Assembly: GCA_002238505.1 (NCBI GenBank)
Contig: MPMM01000010.1
Location: 1-64,000 of the forward strand
DNA from: SAR202 cluster bacterium bin22
GTDB lineage: Bacteria > Chloroflexota > Dehalococcoidia > Lucifugimonadales > UBA3495
Length of the DNA stretch: 64,000 nucleotides
Reading direction: 5' to 3'
The notes below the pieces were generated by a model, which did no database searches, was not told the origin of the DNA, and saw only the letters and a list, made by a program, of their open reading frames with translations. How positions within the stretch are numbered: position 1 is the stretch's first letter; the number at the start of each line of letters is the position of its first letter. Shown here one piece after another: positions 8,169-15,964 of this stretch. Position numbers and translations under genes: made by a program.

Positions 8169-8420
8169 CTAGAAGAAACTCTTTCGGTTAATTACGTAAG
8201 CCTGGTGGAACTCCGCATCAGACTTCGTAAAGTATATGATGGCCTCAATCAGGCATATTATCCAGTTTACCGGAATGCCGATGATGGTAATGGAAAGGAT
8301 AATATGCACTATGCCCGCGCCAATCCTTCCCAGGTAAAACTTGTGGACTCCCAGGCCGCCAAGCAGCAACGCCAATAATCCTGCCGCCACCTTGCTCTTG
8401 CTGTTCTCAACCATACTCAC
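8169..8420 (-). CDS. TM2 domain membrane protein
   Basis: An 83-residue protein with two membrane helices. The signature A-G-L-L-A-L-L-L-G-G-L-G-V-H-K-F-Y-L-G (about 13-31) is the classic TM2 domain, followed by a turn and the second helix H-I-I-L-S-I-T-I-I-G-I-P-V-N-W-I. It sits in the cytoplasmic membrane; the molecular function of TM2 proteins is unknown. It lies 63 bases after the sulfite reductase and 60 bases before the uroporphyrinogen-III synthase on the same strand, so it is part of that transcription unit by position only. Confidence 0.85.
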   Translation of the reverse strand: MSMVENSKSKVAAGLLALLLGGLGVHKFYLGRIGAGIVHIILSITIIGIPVNWIICLIEAIIYFTKSDAEFHQAYVINRKSFF

Positions 8421-8483
8421 CCACTCCTTCTTCTCAAGAGATAGTCAGGGGGAAGGACCAGGTCGCTTCGTGCTCTTACTTAA

Positions 8484-10331
8484 CTATACGGCGCACTCGC
8501 CTTCGCCTCGCTCGAGCACATAGTTGTCGGTACGTTCCCAGTCCACGTACAGGTCTCCGCCGACCTCCTTGCTGGCAGCCGATTCCTGGATGGCGGCGGC
8601 AACTGACGTCAGTTCCTCGATGCCCACGCGGTCCAGGAAGTTGTTGAAGTTCTCGCCGTCCTGCCGGTTGTCCTTGTAGTAGCTGGCAATCTCGCGGACC
8701 ATGCCAGGCACCAGCTTGGCCGGAACCTTAACCTTCGGAATGCGGGTTCCAATCCGCGAGTCCTCGACCTTGTTATCGCCATAATTGCCGCCCAGGAACA
8801 TTTCGTAGGCGGGAATCTGGCTGCCGTCGGGACCCTTGATGGCCGCGCCGTGGAATCCGATGTTGGCGATGTGGTGCAGGCCGCAGCCGTTGGGGCAGCC
8901 GCTCATCTTGATGCGGATCTTCTTGACCCCGTCGTCCTGCATGAGGCCATTCCACGTCCCCAGTTCCTCGCGGATGGCCTTGGCCAGTCCCATGGACGCG
9001 GTGATGCCCAGCTTGCAGCTGTCGGTGCCGGGGCAGGAAACCACGTTGTTGATGGTATGAGCGCCGGGTTCGTTCAGATCAATGGCGCCCAGGGCCTCCC
9101 ACACATCGTGCAGGTATCCGTCGGGCACCCACCGCAGGGCCAGGTTCTGTTCCTGGGTGGCGTTGGAACGTCCACCCGTATAGCGGCGCAGAATATCGGC
9201 CAGGCCCCGGAACTGGGCCGGAGTCAGGTCGCCCCGGACGGGCTTGACGTAAACGATGTTGTACCCTGCCTGCTTCTGGGCCACCACGTTGGTTTCCAGC
9301 CAGTAGTTATACTCGCCGCTGCCGTTGCCGGACCCGTTGCCGGATCCGTTGGTGGACCCGGAGGGCAATGCCGGGGGATTCTCCCGGTAAATGTCCTCGT
9401 CGGCGATATACTCATTGAGGTCTATGGGGCCAATTTCAGCCAGTTCAGCCTCGACCAGGTTGCGGAATTCCTCCAGCCCAATGCGGTCAATCAGCACCTT
9501 CAGGCGGGCCATCATCCGGTTCTTGCGCAGGGACTCGGCCTTGTCGAACACCGTCCAGACAGCCAGGGCCAGCCGCAGGTAGTCCTCCTCGGGCAGGAAC
9601 TCATAAAGGGGCTTGGCCAGCCTGGGCATTATGGAAGTGCCGCCGCCCACATAAACCTTGAAGCCCCGCTTCTCCACGCCGTTCTCCACCCTTACCTGGG
9701 ACACATAGGTCAGGTCCTGAATGGCCGCGGCCACAGTATCGCGGCTGTCAATGCCGGTAAAGGCGGACTTGAACTTGCGGGGGAAGGACTGGGTGATGGG
9801 GTGGCGCACCCCAAAACGTACGTAGCCGGTCAGGTACGGAGTCGGGTCAAAAATTTCCTCGGCGTCCACACCCGCCGTCGGCGAACCGACCACGTTGCGC
9901 ACGGTGTTGCCGCAGGCTTCGCGGCTGGTCAGCCCTACCGTCCCCAGCTTGCGCAGAACGTCGGGACATTCGGGCAGGGGGATGTGGTGGAACTGGATGT
10001 TTTCCCGCGTGGTTATGTGGCCCTTGCCCAGGGGAGCATACTGTTCCGCAATGTCGCCCAGCGCGTCCATGGCGTCTGCGGTGAGAATGCCGCCCGGGAT
10101 CTTGACCCGGATCATCTGGACGTCGGCCTGCCGCTGGCCGTAAACACCCTGCCTCAGGCGGAAGGGTGTGAACTGCAGGTTGTCCTGCTCGCCCGACTGG
10201 AACAGGGCCGATTCCTCCTCAAACCGCTGGACCTCGCTCTCCATGAACGGGATAACGCCCGGCGCGGTCGAGGCCAGGTCAAGGCTCTCGCGGTAGATTT
10301 CCTCCTGGGACTGTCCTGTCTTGATGGTCAC
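8484..10331 (-). CDS. sir: ferredoxin-dependent sulfite (nitrite/sulfite) reductase
   Basis: About 615 residues; reduces sulfite to sulfide by six electrons with siroheme and a [4Fe-4S] cluster. From the GTG start, T-R-E-N-I-Q-F-H-H lies near 108-116 and the cluster cysteines near 432, 438, 478 and 482 (C-x5-C and C-x3-C in C-P-G-T-D-S-C and C-P-N-G-C). The two halves are joined by an odd Gly-Ser-Asn linker (about 323-338). An ATG at 10409 would extend it by 26 residues, but the GTG at 10331 has AGGAGG 5 bases upstream and the ATG lies inside the terminator tail. The family includes nitrite reductases; the cysteine-type leader upstream favours sulfite. Confidence 0.88.
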   Translation of the reverse strand: MTIKTGQSQEEIYRESLDLASTAPGVIPFMESEVQRFEEESALFQSGEQDNLQFTPFRLRQGVYGQRQADVQMIRVKIPGGILTADAMDALGDIAEQYAPLGKGHITTRENIQFHHIPLPECPDVLRKLGTVGLTSREACGNTVRNVVGSPTAGVDAEEIFDPTPYLTGYVRFGVRHPITQSFPRKFKSAFTGIDSRDTVAAAIQDLTYVSQVRVENGVEKRGFKVYVGGGTSIMPRLAKPLYEFLPEEDYLRLALAVWTVFDKAESLRKNRMMARLKVLIDRIGLEEFRNLVEAELAEIGPIDLNEYIADEDIYRENPPALPSGSTNGSGNGSGNGSGEYNYWLETNVVAQKQAGYNIVYVKPVRGDLTPAQFRGLADILRRYTGGRSNATQEQNLALRWVPDGYLHDVWEALGAIDLNEPGAHTINNVVSCPGTDSCKLGITASMGLAKAIREELGTWNGLMQDDGVKKIRIKMSGCPNGCGLHHIANIGFHGAAIKGPDGSQIPAYEMFLGGNYGDNKVEDSRIGTRIPKVKVPAKLVPGMVREIASYYKDNRQDGENFNNFLDRVGIEELTSVAAAIQESAASKEVGGDLYVDWERTDNYVLERGEGECAV

Positions 10332-10407
10332 TGTGGCCTCCTGTTGCTCACCACGTTTATTGCCTGGCTGTCTTTGAATTCGTTGCCTTTGTGCCAAAAA
10401 TGAAGTC

Positions 10408-10446
10408 AAAAAATTAGCCCACCAAACGGCGTAACATTTGGTGGGC
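10408..10446 (-). terminator. intrinsic terminator in the sulfite reductase leader (attenuator)
   Basis: A perfect 10-bp stem (10417-10426 with 10437-10446, 10-base loop) is followed on the minus strand by TAATTTTTT. It lies between the leader peptide and the reductase start, so read-through past it is needed to express the operon. Confidence 0.8.
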
Positions 10447-10484
10447 GCTGGGGTGTCTGTTGGACGTGAAGACTTACCCGCTCC

Positions 10485-10535
10485 CTATGAGGGCGGACAA
10501 GTACAAGTGCAGGTGCGGAGATTGTTGACTAACAT
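10485..10535 (-). CDS. Cys-rich leader peptide of the sulfite reductase operon
   Basis: Sixteen codons reading MLVNNLRTCTCTCPPS then TAG. Three of five consecutive codons are Cys (TGC, TGT, TGT), an extreme density for a protein this short. The ATG lies about 2 bases downstream of the predicted transcription start, so it would be translated as a leaderless mRNA. It is followed by 38 bases and then by an intrinsic terminator ahead of the sulfite reductase. This is the layout of amino-acid attenuation, and cysteine is the end product of sulfite reduction. Inference: ribosome stalling at the Cys codons when Cys-tRNA is scarce prevents termination. It has no role as a protein. Confidence 0.7.
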   Translation of the reverse strand: MLVNNLRTCTCTCPPS

Positions 10536-10543
10536 TGTCGGGA

Positions 10544-10572
10544 ATTGTAATAGCGCCAAAAACCGTTGTCAA
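10544..10572 (-). promoter_or_regulatory. strong sigma70-type promoter of sulfite reductase operon
   Basis: Minus strand TTGACA (10567-10572) and TACAAT (10544-10549) with exactly 17 bases between. Predicted start about 10537, two bases before the leader peptide ATG. Confidence 0.75.
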
Positions 10573-10581
10573 CAGGTCTTG

Positions 10582-10600
10582 ATACTAATTTGGGTTTAAC
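10582..10600 (-). promoter_or_regulatory. candidate activator/operator site
   Basis: Minus-strand GTTAAACCCAAATTAGTAT lies just upstream of the -35 box. It matches 993-1010 with one internal difference, suggesting that one regulator controls both the sulfite reductase operon and the small-protein operon. Confidence 0.4.
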
Positions 10601-10659
10601 ATTTTAGGTTGTGATGATGGAGGCCAACAAATAACAACTGAGGGCCACCCCCAACACCC

Positions 10660-11439
10660 CTACCCCACCACTTGGGAAATGCCAAAGTACACGCCCACCG
10701 GGTCTTTCAGGAAGGCAAAACGAATATTGGCCACATCCGTAAGCGGGACTATCACCTCGGCTCCCATGCTCTCGGCCACTGCCAGGCTGGCGGCGCAGTC
10801 ATCCACGCAAAAGTACACCGACCAGTTGGGGGGCACCTCGCCCCATTCGGGTTTGATCTGCATCATCCCGCCCACCGGGCTGTCGCCGTTGGTGAACTCG
10901 TGGTAATCCGTGCCCTGGTCCCCCGGCTGGGTTATGGCGCGGCTCCAACCGAAAGTGGTGTCGTAGAAACTGGCCGCGGCCTCAGGCTCATAGGTGTAAA
11001 GCTCGTTCCAGCCGAGGGACCCCGGCGCGTAGATTAGCTCCGACCCAATGTGCTCTTTGGGTTGCCACATGCCAAAGACGGCTCCGGTGGGGTCGGCGGC
11101 GAAAGCCATCCGCCCTGCTTCAAATACGTCGCCAGGGCCCATAATCAGGGAGCCTCCGGCGGCGGTAACCTTTTCGACGGCCGCGTCCACATCCGGCACC
11201 GAGATATAGCTGCTCCAGTGGGGCGGAATTCCCTCCATCCCGGGCCCCATCTCGTACAGCCCGCAAACGTTCTTGCCGTCCTTCTGCATCATGGAATAGA
11301 CCATGCCCTCCCCGGCGGGATTGTCGATGGCGGTCCAGCCCAGCAGGCGCGAGTAGAAGCTCTTGGACGCATCAGCGTCAGTGGTGGAAAGGTCAACCCA
11401 GCAGAAATTGCCGGGAGCATGGCTGGTAACTACAGGCAT
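10660..11439 (-). CDS. VOC family protein (two glyoxalase-like domains)
   Basis: 259 residues made of two vicinal-oxygen-chelate modules. Module 1 begins P-G-N-F-C-W-V-D-L-S-T-T-D (about 9-21) with S-F-Y-S-R-L-L-G-W; module 2 begins S-L-G-W-N-E-L-Y-T-Y-E-P-E with S-F-Y-D-T-T-F-G-W. Each ends in the D-P-T/V-G-x-x-F/Y-G strand. This paired architecture is seen in glyoxalase/bleomycin-resistance proteins; the reaction is unknown. Start: the ATG at 11439 follows AAGGAAG; an upstream in-frame start at 11520 would add 27 residues with no ribosome site and no family match. Cytosolic and apparently monocistronic. Confidence 0.85.
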   Translation of the reverse strand: MPVVTSHAPGNFCWVDLSTTDADASKSFYSRLLGWTAIDNPAGEGMVYSMMQKDGKNVCGLYEMGPGMEGIPPHWSSYISVPDVDAAVEKVTAAGGSLIMGPGDVFEAGRMAFAADPTGAVFGMWQPKEHIGSELIYAPGSLGWNELYTYEPEAAASFYDTTFGWSRAITQPGDQGTDYHEFTNGDSPVGGMMQIKPEWGEVPPNWSVYFCVDDCAASLAVAESMGAEVIVPLTDVANIRFAFLKDPVGVYFGISQVVG

Positions 11440-11605
11440 AGTTAAAAACACTTCCTTTTTCAAATGAATCGGCGTTCTAATAAAGCGGCCAGGGCGCCAG
11501 GCATACAGGCCGGGTTGCAATACCCCGGCGTCCGGAATCGGTAGCCCGGCAGCCGAGGGATTATACTACAGGGACCGGCGGCGGAGTCCCAATTCAGGTG
11601 GTTTG

Positions 11606-11741
11606 CCAGGGTCTTTCGATTATTGTGGTAGAGTCTCTTCCACCGTTCGCCCTGAGCCCGTCGAAGGGCCGCCCGGAATGGTTCTCCAGGCTCACCACGA
11701 ACGGACTCGAGGAACTGCCACCAACAATCGAAAGTCCCTGG
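11606..11741. mobile_element. MITE-like element, family B copy 2
   Basis: A 136-bp element with terminal inverted repeats: CCAGGGTCTTTCGATTATTG at left and CAACAATCGAAAGTCCCTGG at right. The centre has CCACCGTTCGCCCTGAGCCC. It is the best preserved copy of the family. The surrounding 11440-11899 holds no gene that I can support. Confidence 0.75.
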
Positions 11742-11899
11742 GTGGTTTGCGTGTGGACCCGCCGTCAAGCCCAAAACAAAAGTGGCTCGCGAACCGCCCC
11801 TGCGGGAAGCATGACCACCCGAAGGGAAATGACGCCTGCCGTTTCACGGGGAGTCCAGGTAAAGGGGCCATACATCCGCCGGATGAATACTCACCATTT

Positions 11900-13033
11900 C
11901 TAATCCGGGCTGCTGAACCGGGGCATTACCTTGTCGCCGAAGTTCTCCAGGTTCTTCAGCATCTGGCCCTGGGTAAGTCCGGCGTGGGCAAACTCCACCA
12001 GCAAGGACTCCAGATTGCAGACCTCCTGCAATTCCTGCACCCTTTCCGCCACGTTATCCGGTGAACCCACCAGCAGGGTTCGCGGCTCCAGGAAATCCCA
12101 GCCCAGTTCCACTGAATCCGCCAGTTCCTCGCCCGGGTTAGTGAACACCTCCCGTCCCCGAAAGGGGTCGTTGAAGATGAAGGCGGACATTACCGCCCTT
12201 TCCGCCTCGGCCCGGGCCTGTTCCATAGACGTCGAAACGTAGGTGGACCGCATCACCGCCTGATCTTCTCCCAACCTGAAGGTACGCCCCTCAACGCCGG
12301 ACCTGACCTCAGCGTACAGTAGCATCCGCTGCCGGATGCGCTGGGGCGGCGGCTGCCAGTAACAGGCCTTTAACCTCATCTCTGCGGCAGTGGAAACCGA
12401 CCTGTCTGTGGACACCGTCATCCACAATGGGGGATGGGGCTTCTGGTATGGCCTGGGCGTTACCCGCAGCCTGGCCACGCGTCCATCCTCGTGCCAGGCC
12501 GGGTCTGGTGGAAACCCGGGATGGGAAAAGACCGTGTCCTCGGCGGGAAAGGTATAGTTGGCCCCCCGGTGGGAGAAGTACTCTTCCGTCCAGATTTTCC
12601 GGACAATCTCCACCGTCTCCTGGAACAGTTCCCGGTTCTCCTGGTCCTTGCGGGGGTCGGCATTGGGGTGAAACTGGGGTCCCTCGTAGGGCCACACGCC
12701 TCGGCCAAAGCCAACCTCCACCCGTCCCCTGGTCATGTTGTCCAGCATTGCCAGATCTTCCGCCAGCCGAATGGGGTGCCACCAGGTAGCTATGTTGGCC
12801 ATTTGGCCGATGCGAATTCTGGAAGTGTGGGCAGCCAGGTCCGCGCCCAGCAGGATGGGATTGGGCAGATCGCCCGAACCGTACAGCCCGAAGTGATGCT
12901 CTCCCAGCCATATGGCCTCAAAGCCAAGTTCTTCGGCAAGGATCGCCTGCTGTCGCAGATTCTCTATGATATCCGCGGCGCCGGTTGCCTCTCCTGCGGA
13001 GGCCGCCACGGTGGTAAAGGCAGCAAACTTCAT
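11900..13033 (-). CDS. LLM class flavin-dependent oxidoreductase
   Basis: A 377-residue bacterial-luciferase-like monooxygenase, TIM barrel, expected to use reduced FMN to oxygenate an organic substrate. Motifs: E-E-L-G-F-E-A-I-W-L-G-E-H-H-F (about 34-48) and D-N-M-T-R-G-R-V-E-V-G-F-G-R-G (about 101-115), the flavin-binding strand. The start at 13033 (MKFAAFTT) has AGAGGTG 6 bases upstream; a start five codons earlier has no ribosome site. Cytosolic; the substrate cannot be read. Another LLM gene lies divergently at 13.75 kb with repeat elements between, so this is a small cluster of this enzyme class. Confidence 0.87.
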   Translation of the reverse strand: MKFAAFTTVAASAGEATGAADIIENLRQQAILAEELGFEAIWLGEHHFGLYGSGDLPNPILLGADLAAHTSRIRIGQMANIATWWHPIRLAEDLAMLDNMTRGRVEVGFGRGVWPYEGPQFHPNADPRKDQENRELFQETVEIVRKIWTEEYFSHRGANYTFPAEDTVFSHPGFPPDPAWHEDGRVARLRVTPRPYQKPHPPLWMTVSTDRSVSTAAEMRLKACYWQPPPQRIRQRMLLYAEVRSGVEGRTFRLGEDQAVMRSTYVSTSMEQARAEAERAVMSAFIFNDPFRGREVFTNPGEELADSVELGWDFLEPRTLLVGSPDNVAERVQELQEVCNLESLLVEFAHAGLTQGQMLKNLENFGDKVMPRFSSPD

Positions 13034-13070
13034 CGGACACCTCTGCAAGGCTGGTTGGTCGGCGCCTTCT

Positions 13071-13220
13071 TGGAGACTATCTCAAAATCCCTTCCCCCTT
13101 GACGGGGGAAGGCTAGAGCCTGTCCTGAGCCTGCCGAAGGAATGGGGGTGAAAAGCAATCTCTCTCGCTGTCGCATTTTGCCCAATGCTCTGCTTTGAAT
13201 AATTTTGAGATAGTTTCTTA
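13071..13220. mobile_element. MITE-like element, family C copy 1
   Basis: A 150-bp element with terminal inverted repeats around GACTATCTCAAAAT and ATTTTGAGATAGTTTCTTA. The inside carries CCCTTCCCCCTTGACGGGGG and CCTGAGCCTGCCGAAGGAAT. Copy 2 at 13376-13525 is nearly identical, copy 3 at 48585-48700 is internally different. Confidence 0.75.
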
Positions 13221-13244
13221 TTCACTGGTAGTTCAACAGCACTG

Positions 13245-13557
13245 TAATGAGGGGTTGGTGTTTAACCACCGTCTTTCCGGCGAAAGCCGGAATCCAGAGC
13301 CCCGCTTGTACCACGCAGTTGACCCTTCGCAACCTGTCTGGTTTCCGACCCTTAGCCGGAATGACGAAAAAGATATTGAGACAGTCTCAAAATCCCTTCC
13401 CCCTTGACGGGGGAAGGTTAGAGCCCGTCCTGAGCCTGCCGAAGGAATGGGGGTGAAAAACGAGCTCTTTTGCTGTCGCATTTTGCCCAATGCTCTGCCT
13501 TGAATAATTTTGAGATAGTTTCTTAGCAGTCATCATTTCAAACCTGTTAGCCTGCTA
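13245..13557. mobile_element. element D copy interrupted by family C copy 2
   Basis: The segments 13245-13375 and 13526-13557 together match the element at 57721-57882 (core TTTCCGGCGAAAGCCGGAAT, right end CAAACCTGTTAGCCTGCTA). The family C element 13376-13525 lies between them, so C inserted into an older D copy. No gene is present in 13034-13749. Confidence 0.6.
13376..13525. mobile_element. MITE-like element, family C copy 2
   Basis: Same size and ends as 13071-13220 (about 150 bp, GAGACAGTCTCAAAAT to ATTTTGAGATAGTTTCTTA). Confidence 0.75.
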
Positions 13558-13749
13558 AGGGACAGACACGCGAATGCATAACCCTCTACTTCCAGCATAG
13601 CACGCCGCCGCCGGAAGGGTCGAAATCAGGCCCCCCCGAAGTGCAGCCATCTCCTGCAATTGCCGCCTTCCGGTATTCCCGCAGCGCCCCCCAAATCCGC
13701 TATAATGCCCCGCAAGCGAACCCCAATCTGCATTCCCGGAGGGGCCTGA

Positions 13750-14940
13750 ATGATTACCAAATTTGGCAGCCTGTTTGCCGGGCACGTGGACTTTGAAGAT
13801 ATCGGGCTGGACGCCACCGCGTTGAATGACCGCTGGCTGCCGGACGAGCATCTGGCCACCGTTTTCGACAAGGCGGAGGCCATTGCCGGCGTGATGGACC
13901 GGCTGGACTACGAGACTTTCTGGATGGCCGAGCACCATTTCCAGCGAGAAGGGTACGAGTGCATCCCTAATCTGATGCTGTTTGCCGTCCATCTGGCCCA
14001 CCTGACCAAGAAGCTCAAGATCGGATGCGGCTTCAACATCGCTCCCATGTGGAACCCCCTGCGGATGGCGGAAGACTACGCCACCGCCGACATTCTGACC
14101 GACGGCCGCGTGGTGTTCGGCGTGGGCCGGGGATACCACACCCGCGAAGTCGAAACCTTTGACGCCCCGATAATTGACCAGGACGCCAACCGCGAGCTGT
14201 TTGAGGAGCAGGTGGAGGTGATGTTCAAGGCCTTCAACGAGCGCTCCTTCTCCCACCACGGCAAGCACTACAACATCCCGCCCGACGTACCCTACCGTGG
14301 CTACGACCTTAAGGAAATTACCCTGGTTCCTCGCCCCAAATACCTGCCGGTAGAGTGCTACCAGCCGGTGGTGGGCGGCAGCCAGCGCGCCATGGACTTC
14401 ATGGTCAAGCACGGCATCAAGGGCATGATCGGCGGCGGGGCGGCGGCCGGCGGCGCTACCCTGGATGTGGTGCGCAGATGGCAGGAAACCCTGGCCAGGG
14501 CCGGCAAGGAGACCGAACTGGGCGGAGACCTCATTATCGGGTTCTCCATTCACCTCGCCGATACCGAGGAAAAGGGCATGAACGAGGCCAGGCTGTTCTT
14601 CGAAGAGAACATGAAGATGTTCGCGCCCCTGGGCTTCTTCCACGGCCTGTCTGACGACCAGCTAATTGCCCTCGGCGACCCCTCCCGGGCGCGTTCCGCC
14701 GGACTGCCGACAATCGAGGACGGCGTCCGTGCCGGCTCCTGGCTATGCGGCCCTCCGGAACTGGTGGCGGAAAAACTCAACAAAATCCAGGAAATGTACC
14801 CCGGCCTGACCCAGATTAACGTGGGTTCGGTGGTGGGCACCCCGCAAAAAGTCATCCTGGAACAACTGGAATGGTTCGGCAAAGAGGTCATGCCCCAGTT
14901 CAAGGCCCAGGCCAACGTGGCCGTCCCGGCCGACAACTAG
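13750..14940 (+). CDS. LLM class flavin-dependent oxidoreductase
   Basis: A 396-residue luciferase-like monooxygenase. Landmarks are Y-E-T-F-W-M-A-E-H-H-F (about 56-66), G-C-G-F-N-I-A-P-M-W-N-P-L-R (about 94-107) and D-I-L-T-D-G-R-V-V-F-G-V-G-R-G-Y (about 115-130). It belongs to a different branch from the 11.9-kb paralogue, with longer loops. GGAGGGG lies 6 bases before the ATG, and a TATAAT box stands at 13701-13706 about 45 bases before the start. Cytosolic FMN enzyme; substrate unknown. The stop at 14938-14940 abuts a repeat array. Confidence 0.88.
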   Translation: MITKFGSLFAGHVDFEDIGLDATALNDRWLPDEHLATVFDKAEAIAGVMDRLDYETFWMAEHHFQREGYECIPNLMLFAVHLAHLTKKLKIGCGFNIAPMWNPLRMAEDYATADILTDGRVVFGVGRGYHTREVETFDAPIIDQDANRELFEEQVEVMFKAFNERSFSHHGKHYNIPPDVPYRGYDLKEITLVPRPKYLPVECYQPVVGGSQRAMDFMVKHGIKGMIGGGAAAGGATLDVVRRWQETLARAGKETELGGDLIIGFSIHLADTEEKGMNEARLFFEENMKMFAPLGFFHGLSDDQLIALGDPSRARSAGLPTIEDGVRAGSWLCGPPELVAEKLNKIQEMYPGLTQINVGSVVGTPQKVILEQLEWFGKEVMPQFKAQANVAVPADN

Positions 14941-14954
14941 CACCCGACCAAACA

Positions 14955-15153
14955 ATCCCTTCCCCCTCGACGGGGGAAAGACCAGCATGGGTCCGACGCG
15001 CCCCAACAAAATAATCCCTTCCCCCTTGAAGGGGGAAGGTTAGGATGGGGGTGACGCCCTCCAACCAAAACTCCCTTCCCCCCTACGGGGAAACGCCAGG
15101 ATGGGGCCGACGTGCCCCAACCAAATAATCCCTTCCCCCTCGACGGGGGAACG
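14955..15153. repeat. array of ~58-bp degenerate repeats (left part)
   Basis: Four units of the form AATCCCTTCCCCCTCGACGG, a GG(A/T)-rich spacer, GGATGGGGCCGACG and a CCCCAACC tail. The array continues at 26761; the transposon 15154-26760 interrupts one unit precisely. Confidence 0.8.
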
Positions 15154-15232
15154 CGGGTTTGCTCCAAAAAGCCATTTTGCTCCAATAATCAGAAGCTTGC
15201 TCCAATAAGGCCGATGTGATTATGCATCGTCC

Positions 15233-15326
15233 ACTTTTTTGTCGAAACTCACTTGACCCGCCTACTTACCATAGATAGTAGGGGCATCAGTCTCCTGTTC
15301 GACTGAACGCCCCTCTATCTCTACGA
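15233..15326 (+). repeat. 94-bp direct repeat R1 (promoter-bearing)
   Basis: Nearly identical to 17750-17843. It contains TTGACC (15253-15258), 17 bases, TAGTAG (15276-15281), a weak promoter pattern. Downstream sequence diverges after CTCTATCTCTACGA, so the leader RNA seen after R2 is missing here. The rest of 15174-15375 has only TTGCTCC subterminal repeats. Confidence 0.7.
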
Positions 15327-15375
15327 GGCAAGTGCAAAACTCCACGGCACATAGTTGATTGACGCTTCTGCTGCC

Positions 15376-15624
15376 TTAAGAAACAAGACGCCCATCAATA
15401 ACGACTTGTCCGCTACACGACTGTAGTACGACTTGCCCACTGTGTCTGGTCACTACGACCTGTCCACTGCAATCTTCAACTACCGTCTGCCCACTGCCTT
15501 GCTTCACAATTATCTGACCGCTAGCTCTCTCGAAAGTCACTTTACCACTACCGGAGCTAACAACCCAGTTACCCTCTGCGTCTATTTCAAGAGTTCTATC
15601 CGAGTCAGGGAAAGTGTATTTCAT
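15376..15624 (-). CDS. short SGQ-repeat protein, unknown function
   Basis: 82 residues. The second half is made of five repeats of about nine residues beginning S-G-Q followed by alternating hydrophobic residues (S-G-Q-I-I-V, S-G-Q-T-V-V, S-G-Q-V-V-V, S-G-Q-V-V-L, S-G-Q-V-V-I), which predicts a small beta-solenoid or stacked hairpins. The first half includes D-R-T-L-E-I-D-A-E-G-N-W. No signal peptide. AGGAGGG lies 5 bases before the ATG. It is the leftmost gene of the transposon, convergent with the promoter repeat R1. I do not recognise the family. Confidence 0.6.
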   Translation of the reverse strand: MKYTFPDSDRTLEIDAEGNWVVSSGSGKVTFERASGQIIVKQGSGQTVVEDCSGQVVVTRHSGQVVLQSCSGQVVIDGRLVS

Positions 15625-15964
15625 ATCGCCCTCCTAGGTTTTGCAGAATACAGACAGGTCAAAATTTACCCTTAATCTAATCATACCAAGTTTAACCAAG
15701 AGGGCGGGTATGCAAAGGGCCGGCTTTGCTGAAAAAGTCGTTACCGATGCATAAGTCGCCAAACTGATGAAAAAGTCCCGTTTGAACCGCCACGTCAACT
15801 TTGGCGGGGAGGTTGATTTTGCCCAGTTCTCTCCATAGGTTTGGTTAAGCTACTTCAGGTGAAGCCACTGACCCTAACTACCCTGTGGTTCTATTGTCGC
15901 CAGTGCATTTATTTATCAATTGTTCATTGGTTGTTATGCCGTCCACGGTATTGGAAATGGTTCT
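15625..15964. other. intergenic region inside the transposon
   Basis: No convincing gene. A segment near 15730-15790 has two copies of a GAAAAAGTC block. It probably holds the promoter of the SGQ-repeat gene and the end of the HNH gene transcript. Confidence 0.4.

Noticed and set aside
8850-10403. 517-codon plus-strand frame opposite sulfite reductase
   Set aside because: GC-rich shadow of a clearly coding gene; similar long shadows lie opposite ilvD, the malic enzyme, tldD and the haem genes.
10332-10409. 26-residue N-terminal extension of sulfite reductase
   Set aside because: Its ATG lies in the terminator tail without a ribosome site, whereas GTG at 10331 has AGGAGG.
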